Source: Candidatus Amunia macphersoniae (lineage in GTDB: Bacteria; Chloroflexota; Dormibacteria; Aeolococcales; Aeolococcaceae). From it: a stretch of DNA of 64,000 nt. The stretch is taken from contig JAEKNN010000054.1 in the NCBI GenBank assembly GCA_016464795.1, positions 53,940-117,939 of the forward strand, in the 5' to 3' direction. Under the pieces are notes generated by a model. The model did not search any database and had not been told where the DNA came from. It worked only from the letters and a program-made list of their open reading frames with translations. How positions within the stretch are numbered: position 1 is the stretch's first letter; every line of letters starts with the position of its first letter. The position numbers were made by a program, and so were the translations under genes. This document shows, piece by piece, positions 47,164 to 55,231 of the stretch.

Positions 47164-47892
47164 ATGAGCACCACCCTCGAGCACGTCTGGCTCGGGCGCG
47201 TCCCTTACCGCGAGGCGTGGGGCCTGCAGCGGCGGCTGGCCGCGGCGCGGGCGCGGGGCGAGATCGGCGACCTGGTCCTGCTGGTCGAGCACCCACCGGT
47301 GTTCACCATGGGACGCAACGGGCTGCCCGCCCACCTCCTGGGCGGCGCCGACCACCTGGTGGCCCGCGGGGCGGAGTTCGTGGAGGTCGACCGCGGGGGT
47401 TCGGTCACCTTCCACGGACCGGGGCAACTGGTGGCGTACCCGATCCTCTCGATCGCCGAGGTCTTCCCGGCGGCCGGCGACGGCGCGCTGGGGGATGTCA
47501 TCGCCTACCTGCGCGCGCTCGAGGAGGCACTGATTGCCACCGTAGGGGCGTACGGGGTCGGGGCCAGTCGACGGCCGCCGTACACCGGCATCTGGGTCAA
47601 CCACGAGAAGCTGGCAGCGATCGGCGTCAAGCTGGCGAGCGGTGTGACCACCCATGGGGTGGCGCTCAACGTCAGCACCGACCTGGGCTGGTTCGCCGAG
47701 GTGCTCCCGTGCGGGATCGCCGACGCGGGCGTGGCCTCGATGGCATCGCTGGGGGTGACACCATTGCCGCGCGTGCACGAGGTGGGCACGAGCTTCGCAG
47801 CCGCTCTCGCGGGCGCCATCGGCCGTCAGCCGAGCCGCGCCGGGGAGGCCATCAGGTCGGTGATCGCGGGGGCTCAGCCGGCGCCGGTGTGA
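47164..47892 (+). CDS. lipB: Octanoyl-ACP:protein octanoyltransferase
   Basis: 242 residues. It moves octanoate from acyl carrier protein to lipoyl domains, the step before LipA. GGSVTFHGPGQLVAYPI and the Lys/Cys active site (AIGVKLASGVTTHGVALNV, then VLPCGI) are intact. It is directly downstream of lipA. The target in this window is the E2 at 33415-34890. Confidence 0.95.
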   Translation: MSTTLEHVWLGRVPYREAWGLQRRLAAARARGEIGDLVLLVEHPPVFTMGRNGLPAHLLGGADHLVARGAEFVEVDRGGSVTFHGPGQLVAYPILSIAEVFPAAGDGALGDVIAYLRALEEALIATVGAYGVGASRRPPYTGIWVNHEKLAAIGVKLASGVTTHGVALNVSTDLGWFAEVLPCGIADAGVASMASLGVTPLPRVHEVGTSFAAALAGAIGRQPSRAGEAIRSVIAGAQPAPV

Positions 47893-47955
47893 TCGCGTCA
47901 TCGACTCACACAGGGCTGACGATTTGCCATGTGATCACCAGCCTCTCGCCAACAA

Positions 47956-47971
47956 GTGGGTGCAAACCCAC
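47956..47971. terminator. Small hairpin after lipB
   Basis: GTGGGT and ACCCAC form a perfect six-base stem with a GCAA tetraloop 64 bases after the lipB stop. There is no T-tract, so it is a weak terminator candidate. The 200-base gap to 48094 otherwise holds TACCAT at 48002-48007, a possible -10 for the next gene. Confidence 0.35.
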
Positions 47972-48094
47972 AAACCTCTGGTCAAGCGCGTCCAATCCGG
48001 CTACCATGCGGCAGCAGGATCGCCCATCCGCTCGGTTCGTTCTCGCCACGTCATTCCACCCCCCGAGCTGGACGCGCTTCCCGAGGGACGTTCG

Positions 48095-48415
48095 ATGGCC
48101 ACCTTCGTCCGCAACCGGGTTCTCAATCAGCTGACCTGGTCCGAGGAAGAGGAGAGCAGACGCTCGCGCCGTCGCGACGTGCTCTGCGAGCTCGACGGAC
48201 TGCTCACCCAGCTCGAGGAGGTCAACCTCCGCGGCGGAGCTGTGCCAAGCCGAGTGCTGATCGCCCTGCGCCGGCGCGGCGTCATGGCCCGTCCGGGGGT
48301 CAACCCGGCCGAGCTGATCGAGGCGATCTTCAGCGTCCAGGAGTCATTCATGCGCCAGCCGGAGGGCGCTGACGACATGGTGGTGCTCGAGGACCTTCGC
48401 CGGCGCATCGCCTGA
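48095..48415 (+). CDS. Small helical protein of unknown function
   Basis: 106 residues from ATG 48095, which has GAGGGA upstream; the open frame extends further 5' but looks non-coding. The sequence is charged and predicted helical (WSEEEESRRSRRRDVLCELD, then LLTQLEEVNLRGGAVPSRVL), without signal or membrane segments. The second half, GVNPAELIEAIFSVQESFM, could be a second helical hairpin. No family recognised. It lies between lipB and rpiA on the same strand. Confidence 0.6.
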   Translation: MATFVRNRVLNQLTWSEEEESRRSRRRDVLCELDGLLTQLEEVNLRGGAVPSRVLIALRRRGVMARPGVNPAELIEAIFSVQESFMRQPEGADDMVVLEDLRRRIA

Positions 48416-48441
48416 CCGGTGCCGCGGCAGCCTGCTAGGCT
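48412..48441 (+). promoter_or_regulatory. rpiA promoter
   Basis: CTGACC (48412-48417), an 18-base spacer and TAGGCT (48436-48441) resemble a housekeeping promoter, with the -10 ending nine bases before the rpiA ATG. The predicted leader is two or three bases. Confidence 0.5.
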
Positions 48442-48450
48442 CCCGCGGGG

Positions 48451-49155
48451 ATGGACCTCGAACCGGCCAAGCGCAGAGTCGGCGAGGAGGCTGCCCTGCT
48501 CGTCGAGGAGGGCATGACGCTCGGGCTGGGCACCGGGAGCACTGCGCGCTGGTTCATCGAGGCGGTGGGCGCCCGGGTGGCCTCCGGCCTTCACGTGGCG
48601 GCGGTCGCCACCTCCCTGGCGAGCGCCTCGATGGCGGCGCGCCAGGGCATCCCTCTGTTGGAGCTCGACGAGCGTGGCGTCGACCTGGCGGTCGACGGTG
48701 CTGACGTCATCGACGCGGACCTCCGGCTGCTCAAGGGACTGGGTGGTGCGATGGTGCGCGAACGAATCGTGGCTGCGGCGGCACGGCGGTTCGTCGTCAT
48801 CGCGGACGAGACCAAGCTGCGGCCCCATCTCGGCGGCCCCCTGTCGGTGGAGGTGCTCGGCTTCGGGTGGCACCACACGCTGGCCCTTCTCGACCAGACC
48901 GGCGCCAGCTTCAGCCTCCGCGTCGACACCGCGGGAGAGCCCCAGCGCAGCGACAACGGCAATCTCATCGCCGACGGCGAGTACCCGCCGCCCATCGCCG
49001 ATCCGGAGGGCCTCGCATCGCGCCTCGACGCCATCCCCGGGGTGGTGGGCCACGGCCTCTTCCTAGGGATGGCGGACCTGGTGTTGGTCGGTGGTGCTGA
49101 CGGGAGCCTGCGACGGCTGGAACCGGCGCGAGGTGGCCCGGCCCCCCTATCCTGA
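48451..49155 (+). CDS. rpiA: Ribose-5-phosphate isomerase A
   Basis: 234 residues interconverting ribose-5-phosphate and ribulose-5-phosphate in the pentose phosphate pathway. The phosphate loop GLGTGSTARWFIEA, the catalytic VDGADVIDADLRLLKGLGGA and the DETKLRPHLGG segment are all present. Length is typical. The start has no ribosome site but sits just after a promoter. Confidence 0.93.
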   Translation: MDLEPAKRRVGEEAALLVEEGMTLGLGTGSTARWFIEAVGARVASGLHVAAVATSLASASMAARQGIPLLELDERGVDLAVDGADVIDADLRLLKGLGGAMVRERIVAAAARRFVVIADETKLRPHLGGPLSVEVLGFGWHHTLALLDQTGASFSLRVDTAGEPQRSDNGNLIADGEYPPPIADPEGLASRLDAIPGVVGHGLFLGMADLVLVGGADGSLRRLEPARGGPAPLS

Positions 49156-49188
49156 CGCCGCCGCGACGACAGATCAGGAGGTGGCCGC

Positions 49189-49452
49189 ATGGTCGACGAA
49201 GAGGCGCTCTCCTGGAGAGCCATCAAGCCCGGCCACAAGGTGCTCGGCCGCGAAGGCCAGATCGGCACCGTGCACCGGGTGCTGGCAGACTATGGCGCCG
49301 ACATCTTCCACGGCGTGTCCCTGCGTCGGGGCCTGCTCGGGCCCGAGCTGGAGATCACCGCCGATCACATCGAGCGGATCAGCTCCGACAGCCTGTGGAC
49401 GGCCCTCGGAGCGCACGAGGTCGAGGATCTGCCAGCCGCTCGCGGGGGGTGA
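49189..49452 (+). CDS. DUF2171/PRC-barrel-like small protein
   Basis: 87 residues from ATG 49189, preceded by AGGAGG. The sequence GHKVLGREGQIGTVHRVLAD and the following ITADHIERISSDSLW follow the pattern of PRC-barrel-like DUF2171 proteins, a small beta-barrel fold. Role unknown. It ends 22 bases before the tRNA-Val gene. Confidence 0.6.
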   Translation: MVDEEALSWRAIKPGHKVLGREGQIGTVHRVLADYGADIFHGVSLRRGLLGPELEITADHIERISSDSLWTALGAHEVEDLPAARGG

Positions 49453-49474
49453 CGGACGGTACAGTGGGCATGGC

Positions 49475-49548
49475 GGGCGGGTAGCTCAGCTGGTCAGAGC
49501 GTCTCGCTTACACCGAGAAGGCCGCGGGTTCGATCCCTGCTCCGCCCA
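49475..49548 (+). tRNA. tRNA-Val (anticodon TAC)
   Basis: A complete cloverleaf folds: acceptor GGGCGGG with TCCGCCC, D-arm GCTC/GAGC, anticodon stem TCTCG/CGAGA around loop CTTACAC (anticodon TAC), and T-arm GCGGG/CCTGC around TTCGATC. The discriminator is A548 and CCA is not encoded. TACAGT at 49460-49465 is a likely -10. Confidence 0.95.
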
Positions 49549-49644
49549 CCGCTGGCACCGTGGCACGCCGATCAACCAGGTGTGGACGAAGCGAGCTCGG
49601 TTCGGCGGCGTGGGCTCCCGCTCTCACGGTGGAGTACTTTTTCC

Positions 49645-49674
49645 TTGACCGTTGCGGGACGCGCGCTCTACCAT
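49645..49674 (+). promoter_or_regulatory. Promoter of the type VII secretion-like locus
   Basis: TTGACC (49645-49650), an 18-base spacer and TACCAT (49669-49674) form a good housekeeping-type promoter, about 77 bases before the first WXG100 gene. It is the only clear promoter seen upstream of the ten-gene run. Confidence 0.65.
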
Positions 49675-49750
49675 CGACCCATCCTTCGCCGGCCCCGCCG
49701 GAGCGGCGGCCGTGCGGCAGATGACGGTCAGCGACGTTCGGAGGGATCCC

Positions 49751-50044
49751 ATGGCTGGTCTGATCAGAGTCACGCCGGAACAGCTAGCGAGCGTCTCGGG
49801 GCAGCTCAACGGGGGCGCCTCATCCATCGAGTCGACGTTGTCCCAGCTCGCCGGTCAGGTGGCTCCGCTGGGCTCCGACTGGGCGGGTGTCGGCCAGGCG
49901 CGCTTCCAGGCGGCCTGGCAGCAGTGGCAGACCTCATCGAAGCAGCTCCACCAGGCGCTGCTGGAGATCTCGCAGCTGACCGGTCGGGCCTCGGCGGCGT
50001 ACGCCAGCAACGACCAGCAGGTCGGCTCCTCCTTCGGCGCCTGA
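49751..50044 (+). CDS. WXG100 family type VII secretion substrate
   Basis: 97 residues from ATG 49751 with GGAGG seven bases upstream. The helix-turn-helix hairpin of EsxA/EsxB proteins is evident, with the WxG turn in SDWAGVGQARFQAAW. The C-terminal YASND fits the YxxxD/E export signal recognised by EccC. It should be secreted as a dimer, possibly with the next gene product. The open frame upstream (from 49652) lacks these features and is not used. Confidence 0.9.
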   Translation: MAGLIRVTPEQLASVSGQLNGGASSIESTLSQLAGQVAPLGSDWAGVGQARFQAAWQQWQTSSKQLHQALLEISQLTGRASAAYASNDQQVGSSFGA

Positions 50045-50064
50045 CCGCGCGGGAGCGAGGTCCC

Positions 50065-50367
50065 GTGGCTACATCGGGCGGCGGCGGCGGCGGCGAGATC
50101 CGCGTGGATCCCGCGGCGCTCTTGGCGGTGGCCCAGCGGCTCCACGCGGAGGCAGGCGGTACCGCCCAGGTGCTGGCTGCCTCGGGGCGAGCCGGTGCCA
50201 GCGGCTGTCCCGAGGTGGACGCAGCGATGACCAACTTCGAGGGGCAGTGGACCCGGCAGGTGCAAATGCTGTCCCAGACCACTGAAGCCTTCGCGGCGGC
50301 GGTGGCGAGCGCTGCCGCCGACTACCAACACACCGACGCCGCGGTCATGCCGGGAGCCGGGCCGTGA
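50065..50367 (+). CDS. EspC/DUF2580-like secretion partner
   Basis: 100 residues from GTG 50065. A short Gly tract is followed by a helical hairpin without WxG (VDPAALLAVAQRLHAEAGG and TNFEGQWTRQVQMLSQTTEA). It ends LASAAADYQHTD-like (exact: AVASAAADYQHTD), giving a YxxxD signal, as in type VII secretion target proteins of the DUF2580 group. It lies 20 bases after the WXG100 gene and overlaps the next start by GTGA. Probably a heterodimer partner of the WXG100 or of the downstream effector. Confidence 0.75.
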   Translation: MATSGGGGGGEIRVDPAALLAVAQRLHAEAGGTAQVLAASGRAGASGCPEVDAAMTNFEGQWTRQVQMLSQTTEAFAAAVASAAADYQHTDAAVMPGAGP

Positions 50368-51674
50368 TCCCGCCCGGATCCGGAGCCGGTGGGGATCCCC
50401 TGGCAGGGCTGCCCCTGCCGCCGGGAAATCCCGGGGTGCTGCGAAGCGTCGGGGGCAGCGAGCGGGGCGCGGCAGGCGCCCTGCAGGCCGCCGCGGCTCG
50501 GCAACAGGCCGCGGTGACCGGGGCTGTCGGCAGCGCCTGGATTGGCGCTGGCGCGATGTCCTGTGCCAGCGGAGTCCAAGCCCTGGTCAGTGCCTATGAC
50601 GCTGCGGCTCGAAACGCCCAGACGGTGTCCAGCGCGCTCGACGGCTGCGCGTCCGGCTGGGACCAGGCACATGCCACCTACGCCCGCGCCCGCGTCCTCG
50701 CGGAGCAAGCGCTTCAGGAGGAAGCGGCGCACCGTCAGGCGGCGGCCCAGGCCGCCCAGCATGCAGCGGCGGCTCACAGCCCAGTCGCTCAGGCACAGGC
50801 CCAGCAGGCCGCAGCCGGACTGGACGGCTACACCAGCCCGGCCCGGGCCCAAGCGGTGGCGCTCGCTCACCAGGCCATCGACAGCTTCAACCAGGCATCC
50901 CGTACCGCGGTCGGGCGGATCAATGCCGACGTCACCAGCCTCACCGCACCGCGACCGCGCCCGGGCCAGACAGCCGGCCCTCCGAGCCTGGGCGGCGACC
51001 TCTATTCCGCTCTGCGCGGCAACCTGCTGCCGCCCGCCGCGCTGGGCGCGGCCGGCGTTGGCGCCTGGGTGGGAGGGCGCGGCCTGACCGTGTTCGGGAC
51101 CATCGACAAGTGGATGACCACCGTCAATCTCGGCCGGTTCGCCCCCCGCAATGCGCTCGGGCAGTTCACCTCCCTGGACATGCCCTGGTGGCAGACAGCC
51201 ATCAAGTCGACTGACGCCAAGAACTGGATCGCCAACCCGTACATGGCCGATTCCCGCGGCGCCTGGTCGACGGCGGGCAGCTGGGCAGGTCGCGCGGGGG
51301 GAGTGCTGACCATCGGCACGGCCGGGCTCAGCCAGTACCTGCAGGACGCCAACAACCGCAGCCTCGACACCACTGCGCGGACCAGCCGGGTGGCCTACCG
51401 GGGGGCGGTCGCGGGCGGCATGGCCTGGGGCGGTGCCGTGGCGGGCGGTGAGGCGGGCGCGGCCATCGGCACCGTCATCTGCCCGGGGGTCGGCACGGTC
51501 GTGGGCGGTGTGGTGGGCGGCGTGGTGGGCGGCGTCATCGGCTCCGGCGTCGGCAACTTCGTGGTCGACCACACTGTGAACTGGGTCGGGCACACAGCGG
51601 ACAAGGCAGTCCACGCCCTCAGTGATGCCGGCAGCACCGCCGTCCACGCTCTCGAGTCCCTCAATCCGTTCTGA
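50364..51674 (+). CDS. WXG-headed protein with glycine-zipper C-terminus, candidate effector
   Basis: 436 residues. Residues about 25-190 are Ala/Gln-rich helices with a WIG (WxG) turn at 59-61, like an extended WXG100/LXG head. A Pro/Gly linker follows, then a middle domain (residues about 210-345, with TVFGTIDKWMTTVNLGRF and MPWWQTAIKST). Residues 348-397 are a glycine zipper (VVGGVVGGVVGGVIGSG), a feature of membrane-inserting or pore-forming proteins. No enzyme motif is visible. It lies between the EspC-like gene and a membrane-protein gene, so an exported pore-forming toxin or a channel component are the main options (inference). Confidence 0.65.
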   Translation: MIPPGSGAGGDPLAGLPLPPGNPGVLRSVGGSERGAAGALQAAAARQQAAVTGAVGSAWIGAGAMSCASGVQALVSAYDAAARNAQTVSSALDGCASGWDQAHATYARARVLAEQALQEEAAHRQAAAQAAQHAAAAHSPVAQAQAQQAAAGLDGYTSPARAQAVALAHQAIDSFNQASRTAVGRINADVTSLTAPRPRPGQTAGPPSLGGDLYSALRGNLLPPAALGAAGVGAWVGGRGLTVFGTIDKWMTTVNLGRFAPRNALGQFTSLDMPWWQTAIKSTDAKNWIANPYMADSRGAWSTAGSWAGRAGGVLTIGTAGLSQYLQDANNRSLDTTARTSRVAYRGAVAGGMAWGGAVAGGEAGAAIGTVICPGVGTVVGGVVGGVVGGVIGSGVGNFVVDHTVNWVGHTADKAVHALSDAGSTAVHALESLNPF

Positions 51675-51680
51675 GAGCGA

Positions 51681-52505
51681 ATGCGGGACTGGCTGACTGA
51701 CGCGGAGCTCTTGCTCATCCCAGCCGTGCTGCTGGTCGTGTCCGCCTGGAGCTGGGCCGGCAGGTCGCGCCGGGCCAGGTGGTGGGTGGGGCGACCTTTC
51801 ATGGACCAGCTGGTGCTGGGGGTGGCCCCCGGCGTGGCCCTGGTGACCGGCACCGTCGTCCTGGGCATGCTGTTCGGGGGGACATCCGATCTGATGGCGG
51901 TGCTGGTGGTGCTGCCGATCCTGGTGGGAATTGTGCTGATCCTGGCCGGCATCTTCGCACTGCTTCCCCGGTGGTGGGGGCCGCGCTGGTACCGCAACCT
52001 GTCCGCCGGCCAGCGCCGTCCGAATCCCAGGGACTCGGCGCTGGCGGCCGCCGCCACCGCCTACGTGGGCCGTCCGGAGGGCGGCGGCGCTCGCGAGCTG
52101 CCGGCCGCGTTCCGTCAGGCCAAACCGCTCGGCTCCTGGCACGGCGGCTGGGTGCACGACCCCGACACCGACGAGCGCGTCCACGGCATGTCCTGGAAGG
52201 GCACAGTCGACGGCCGGCTGACGCTCTATCCGACTGGGATGGTGTTCATGGCGTCGCATGCCGAGGACGCCCTGCGCGGCAAGCAGGCGGTGGTGGTGAT
52301 GGGCGCCGACGACATCACCGGCGTGCAGGTGGTGCCGCCCCGCGCCGGCGCGGATGGACAGCCGCGTAAGGGCAGGCTCTACCGCTCGCGATTCCCTCGC
52401 CTGGTGATCCGCACCGCCCAGGGCACTCAGGTGTTCGACGTCGCCCGGGGCCGGGCGAGCAATGTCGCGGAGCAGCTGGCGACCCTCAGCTCGGGGCGCC
52501 GGTGA
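51681..52505 (+). CDS. Membrane protein with cytoplasmic domain
   Basis: 274 residues. Three hydrophobic segments lie in the first 100 residues (LLLIPAVLLVVSAWSWAG, LVLGVAPGVALVTGTVVLG, AVLVVLPILVGIVLILAG). The soluble C-terminal half contains GTVDGRLTLYPTGMVFMASH and RFPRLVIRTAQGTQVFDVA, which looks like a PH-like beta fold. It follows the candidate effector by six bases. It could be its immunity protein, a secretion-channel subunit, or a sensor. No family firmly recognised. Confidence 0.6.
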   Translation: MRDWLTDAELLLIPAVLLVVSAWSWAGRSRRARWWVGRPFMDQLVLGVAPGVALVTGTVVLGMLFGGTSDLMAVLVVLPILVGIVLILAGIFALLPRWWGPRWYRNLSAGQRRPNPRDSALAAAATAYVGRPEGGGARELPAAFRQAKPLGSWHGGWVHDPDTDERVHGMSWKGTVDGRLTLYPTGMVFMASHAEDALRGKQAVVVMGADDITGVQVVPPRAGADGQPRKGRLYRSRFPRLVIRTAQGTQVFDVARGRASNVAEQLATLSSGRR

Positions 52506-52993
52506 ACCCGATGGGGATCGTGAGCTACCGGCACCCGACGGGGGGCTTTGCCATGCCCCTGCCGGCGGACTGGGAGCGCGCGGAAGACGTCCAGGCGGGC
52601 CTGGCGCTCATCGCGGTCGAACCCGAGCGGGCCGGGGGCGGCTTCCGGGCCAACCTGGTGGTGACCATCGAACCGCTTGCGGCTGGGACCGACCTCGACG
52701 GCTGGCAGGCGAGCGCGGATCAGGAGCTGATCGCCGCCCTCAGCGGCTACCTCCTGCTCGACCGTGAGCGCCTCGATCGTGACGGGCGGGGGGTGATCCG
52801 CCGGCTCGCCCATCATGTCCGCGAGGACACCGGCTCGATCACCATGGAGCAATGGACTACCGTCGACGGCGAGCAGGGGTTCACGCTGACCGCCTCGGCA
52901 GCGACCCTGGAGTACGACGGTCTGGCAGAGGCATTCGCCGGGATCGCCGACGGCTTTCACCTGGGCCGGGCGCCTGACGAGGTCAGGCGATGA
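52502..52993 (+). CDS. LpqN/DcrB-like (Mog1/PsbP-fold) protein
   Basis: 163 residues from GTG 52502, overlapping the previous stop. SYRHPTGGFAMPLPADWERA, the LIAVEPE segment and FRANLVVTIEPL follow the pattern of LpqN/LpqT and DcrB domains, where a strand pair is followed by a W-centred turn. No signal peptide, so it acts in the cytoplasm or on the membrane face. Such proteins often accompany actinobacterial type VII loci. It overlaps the next gene by ATGA. Confidence 0.65.
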   Translation: MNPMGIVSYRHPTGGFAMPLPADWERAEDVQAGLALIAVEPERAGGGFRANLVVTIEPLAAGTDLDGWQASADQELIAALSGYLLLDRERLDRDGRGVIRRLAHHVREDTGSITMEQWTTVDGEQGFTLTASAATLEYDGLAEAFAGIADGFHLGRAPDEVRR

Positions 52994-53727
52994 CGCAAGT
53001 CCGGTTCGACCAGAGCACGGGGCGGCTGCAGCTCGACCAGGCGACCTTCGACTGCCTGCTGCGCTCGGTGCGTGGCGATGCCGATCCTGGGCCCGAGGTG
53101 TCCGCCCTGGGTCAGGCGGGGGTGCTGCAGTCGGGAACGCTGCACCCCCTGCTGGACAGCGGCCTGCGGGCCGTGACCCAACCAGTGTGCAGATTGCAGG
53201 TCGCGCTGACCGAGGAGCTCGGGCCGGCCAAGGCCGGTGAGGGCTGGGTCTGCGCCGACACCGCTGCGCTGCTGCTCGACCTGCCGGATGGTTCGCGCGA
53301 CTTCGTCACCGTGCATTCCTCGTTCCTGCCGGCCGCGATCGCCCGCCTGGTCGGGCTCGGCCCCCGGCCCCGCGGGGGCGCGGAGCCGGTGCCACTCGGC
53401 GCCGACCTGCTCGAAGGCGTCCATTCGGCGGATCCCGCGCGCAGGCAACGCGCCTGCGGGGAGCTGAACGGCATTCTCCGGGGCGCGCCGGCGCGTCCTC
53501 CGATCGCCTCTTGGCGGATCTGGCGCGCCGAGATGACCTGGAATGGCCGGGAGGGTGGCGTCAGCGGGCGCTCGGTGCAGGTGACCGACGCGGACGCGGG
53601 GCTCTTGCTGGCACAGACCGAGGGCGGCCACGCCACGCTCTGGCCCACCACCCCGACGGCGGTCTGGCGGCTCCTCATCCGCATGCTGCCCGACACCGCC
53701 GAGCTCCGCGGCGTTGCCGCCGCCTGA
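52990..53727 (+). CDS. Unknown protein in the EspG (secretion chaperone) position
   Basis: 245 residues, soluble, no signal peptide. Recurrent beta-strand patterns (WVCADTAALLLDLPDG, later WRIWRAEMTWNGREGG and SGRSVQVTDADAGLLLAQ) and a helical end (TAVWRLLIRMLPDTAELRG) resemble EspG-type chaperones in size and general order, but no motif settles it. Gene order (after WXG substrates, before the ATPases) supports a chaperone. A 234-base gap follows. Confidence 0.5.
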   Translation: MTQVRFDQSTGRLQLDQATFDCLLRSVRGDADPGPEVSALGQAGVLQSGTLHPLLDSGLRAVTQPVCRLQVALTEELGPAKAGEGWVCADTAALLLDLPDGSRDFVTVHSSFLPAAIARLVGLGPRPRGGAEPVPLGADLLEGVHSADPARRQRACGELNGILRGAPARPPIASWRIWRAEMTWNGREGGVSGRSVQVTDADAGLLLAQTEGGHATLWPTTPTAVWRLLIRMLPDTAELRGVAAA

Positions 53728-53961
53728 CGGCACCCAGCCCGGTGAGGCACGGCATCAGCCGGCTACGGGGCGGTCCGACGAGGTGGCGGGGCCATGTGCC
53801 GCGCCAGACCCACGAGGCTGGGCGATCCCAGCTGATGGAGAGCCTCGACGAGGCGCCCTTCCGCGACGGCCACGCGACGACGTCGGCCACGCTTTGCGTC
53901 ATCATGGCTGACTGGGCGGGCCGAGACCCGTCGAGGGATCGACGGATCTGGGAGGCGAGCA
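53728..53961 (+). other. Gap within the secretion locus
   Basis: No convincing gene. One frame is open from GTG 53742 to 54008 and contains MESLDEAPFRDGHATT, overlapping the next gene; it has no motif or ribosome site. An internal promoter for the ATPase half of the locus may lie here, but none is clear. Confidence 0.4.
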
Positions 53962-55227
53962 GTGCCAAGCGTCACGCTGACGGTGGTGGGACCCCGGCGG
54001 CAGAATGACGTCACCGTTCCCGGCGACACCCGAATGGCGTCGCTGCTTCCGCGACTCGTGCCCGAGGGTGGGAGCCGGCAAGCGCAGGCATGGGCGCTCG
54101 GTCGCAGTGGCGACGCACCCTCGCCATCATCGAGCGCACTCGGGCCTGGCTGGGTTGGCGATGGTACGGTGCTTCCCCTCCGTCGGGCGGCCGGTCTCAG
54201 TTCACGTCCGGGACGGATGCCGAGCGAACGGTTGCACTCGGTGCTGCCGGCCCGCGTCAGCGCTCTGAGGCGAGCCGGCCTGGTGGTGGGTTCGGTGATC
54301 GCACCGCCCAGGTCTGTCGACACCGCCTCGGGCGACCTGGACGGCACCCGGCTCTCACCGAGCGCGTTGACTCGCCGCCGCGGTGCCTCGGTCTCCGAGC
54401 GGATGCGCAACGCCTGGCGCCAATCCGGATACCTGGCGCGGCTCGATGCCGCCATAGCGGCCCCCCGCCTGCGTCGTTGTGCAGTGATCGCCGTGATGTC
54501 CCCAAAGGGGGGCGTTGGCAAGACCACGGTGTCCTCCCTGCTTGGGGCGCTCTTCGCGCTGGTGCGAGTCGATCGCGTGGTGGCGATCGACAGCAATCCC
54601 GACTACGGCTCGCTGGGCCGCAGCCTCACTCCGGAACACAACATCTTTGTCGACAACCTGCTCGAGAGCCTGGACGATCCCGCGCCGAGTGTCACCGCCC
54701 TCGACCTGCAGCTCGGTCGTGGTCCTCACGGGCTGATGGTGTTGCCGGCCCCGACCGATCCGCTGCGGATGGCGGCCTTGGGTGAGCAGCACTACACCCG
54801 CGTGATCCAGCGGCTGCAGGGCCTGGTCGGGATCATCATCCTGGACTGCGGCACCGGCCTGCAGGAACCGCCCGCCAGGGCGGCGCTCGAGGCCGCGGAC
54901 CAGATCGTCTTGGTCTCCGACGCCGAGCCCGCCACCGCGAGCCTGGTGGCGGAGGCCTCGCAGTCTCTTCGCCAAGCCGGGAAGCCGTTGCATCTGGTCG
55001 TCAACAAGATGGGGTCACGAGGAAGCCGTCTCGAGCTCAAGGCGCTCGAGGGCCATGTTCCCGACGCCGCCAGCCTGGTGGTCCTGCCTGCGGAGCGCCA
55101 GGCGGCCACCCGCCTCGCCGCTGGCTCCTTCGACTGGCGCGAAGGTCCCTCCGCGTGGCGGCGGAGCGTTGCTGAGCTGGCGGTCGCGCTGGTCGCCGAC
55201 TGGAAAGACGTCGAGCTGTCGGAGTAG
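53962..55227 (+). CDS. Ubiquitin-like domain fused to MinD/ParA ATPase
   Basis: 421 residues from GTG 53962 with GGGAGG upstream. Residues 1-76 follow the EccD/YukD ubiquitin-like pattern: SVTLTVVGPRRQNDVTVPGD at the start and VGDGTVLPLRR at the end of the fold. A linker leads to a ParA/MinD ATPase with deviant Walker A KGGVGKTT at 182-189, the AIDSNPDYGSLG switch, and IILDCGTGL as Walker B. EspI of ESX-1 also carries a MinD-like ATPase, but a ubiquitin-like head on it is unusual to me. It probably regulates or positions the secretion complex at the membrane. Confidence 0.78.
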   Translation: MPSVTLTVVGPRRQNDVTVPGDTRMASLLPRLVPEGGSRQAQAWALGRSGDAPSPSSSALGPGWVGDGTVLPLRRAAGLSSRPGRMPSERLHSVLPARVSALRRAGLVVGSVIAPPRSVDTASGDLDGTRLSPSALTRRRGASVSERMRNAWRQSGYLARLDAAIAAPRLRRCAVIAVMSPKGGVGKTTVSSLLGALFALVRVDRVVAIDSNPDYGSLGRSLTPEHNIFVDNLLESLDDPAPSVTALDLQLGRGPHGLMVLPAPTDPLRMAALGEQHYTRVIQRLQGLVGIIILDCGTGLQEPPARAALEAADQIVLVSDAEPATASLVAEASQSLRQAGKPLHLVVNKMGSRGSRLELKALEGHVPDAASLVVLPAERQAATRLAAGSFDWREGPSAWRRSVAELAVALVADWKDVELSE

Positions 55228-55231
55228 CGCG

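Noticed and set aside
53742..54008. Possible small gene in the secretion-locus gap
   Set aside because: No ribosome site or motif, Arg-rich start, and it overlaps the well-supported ubiquitin-like/MinD gene.
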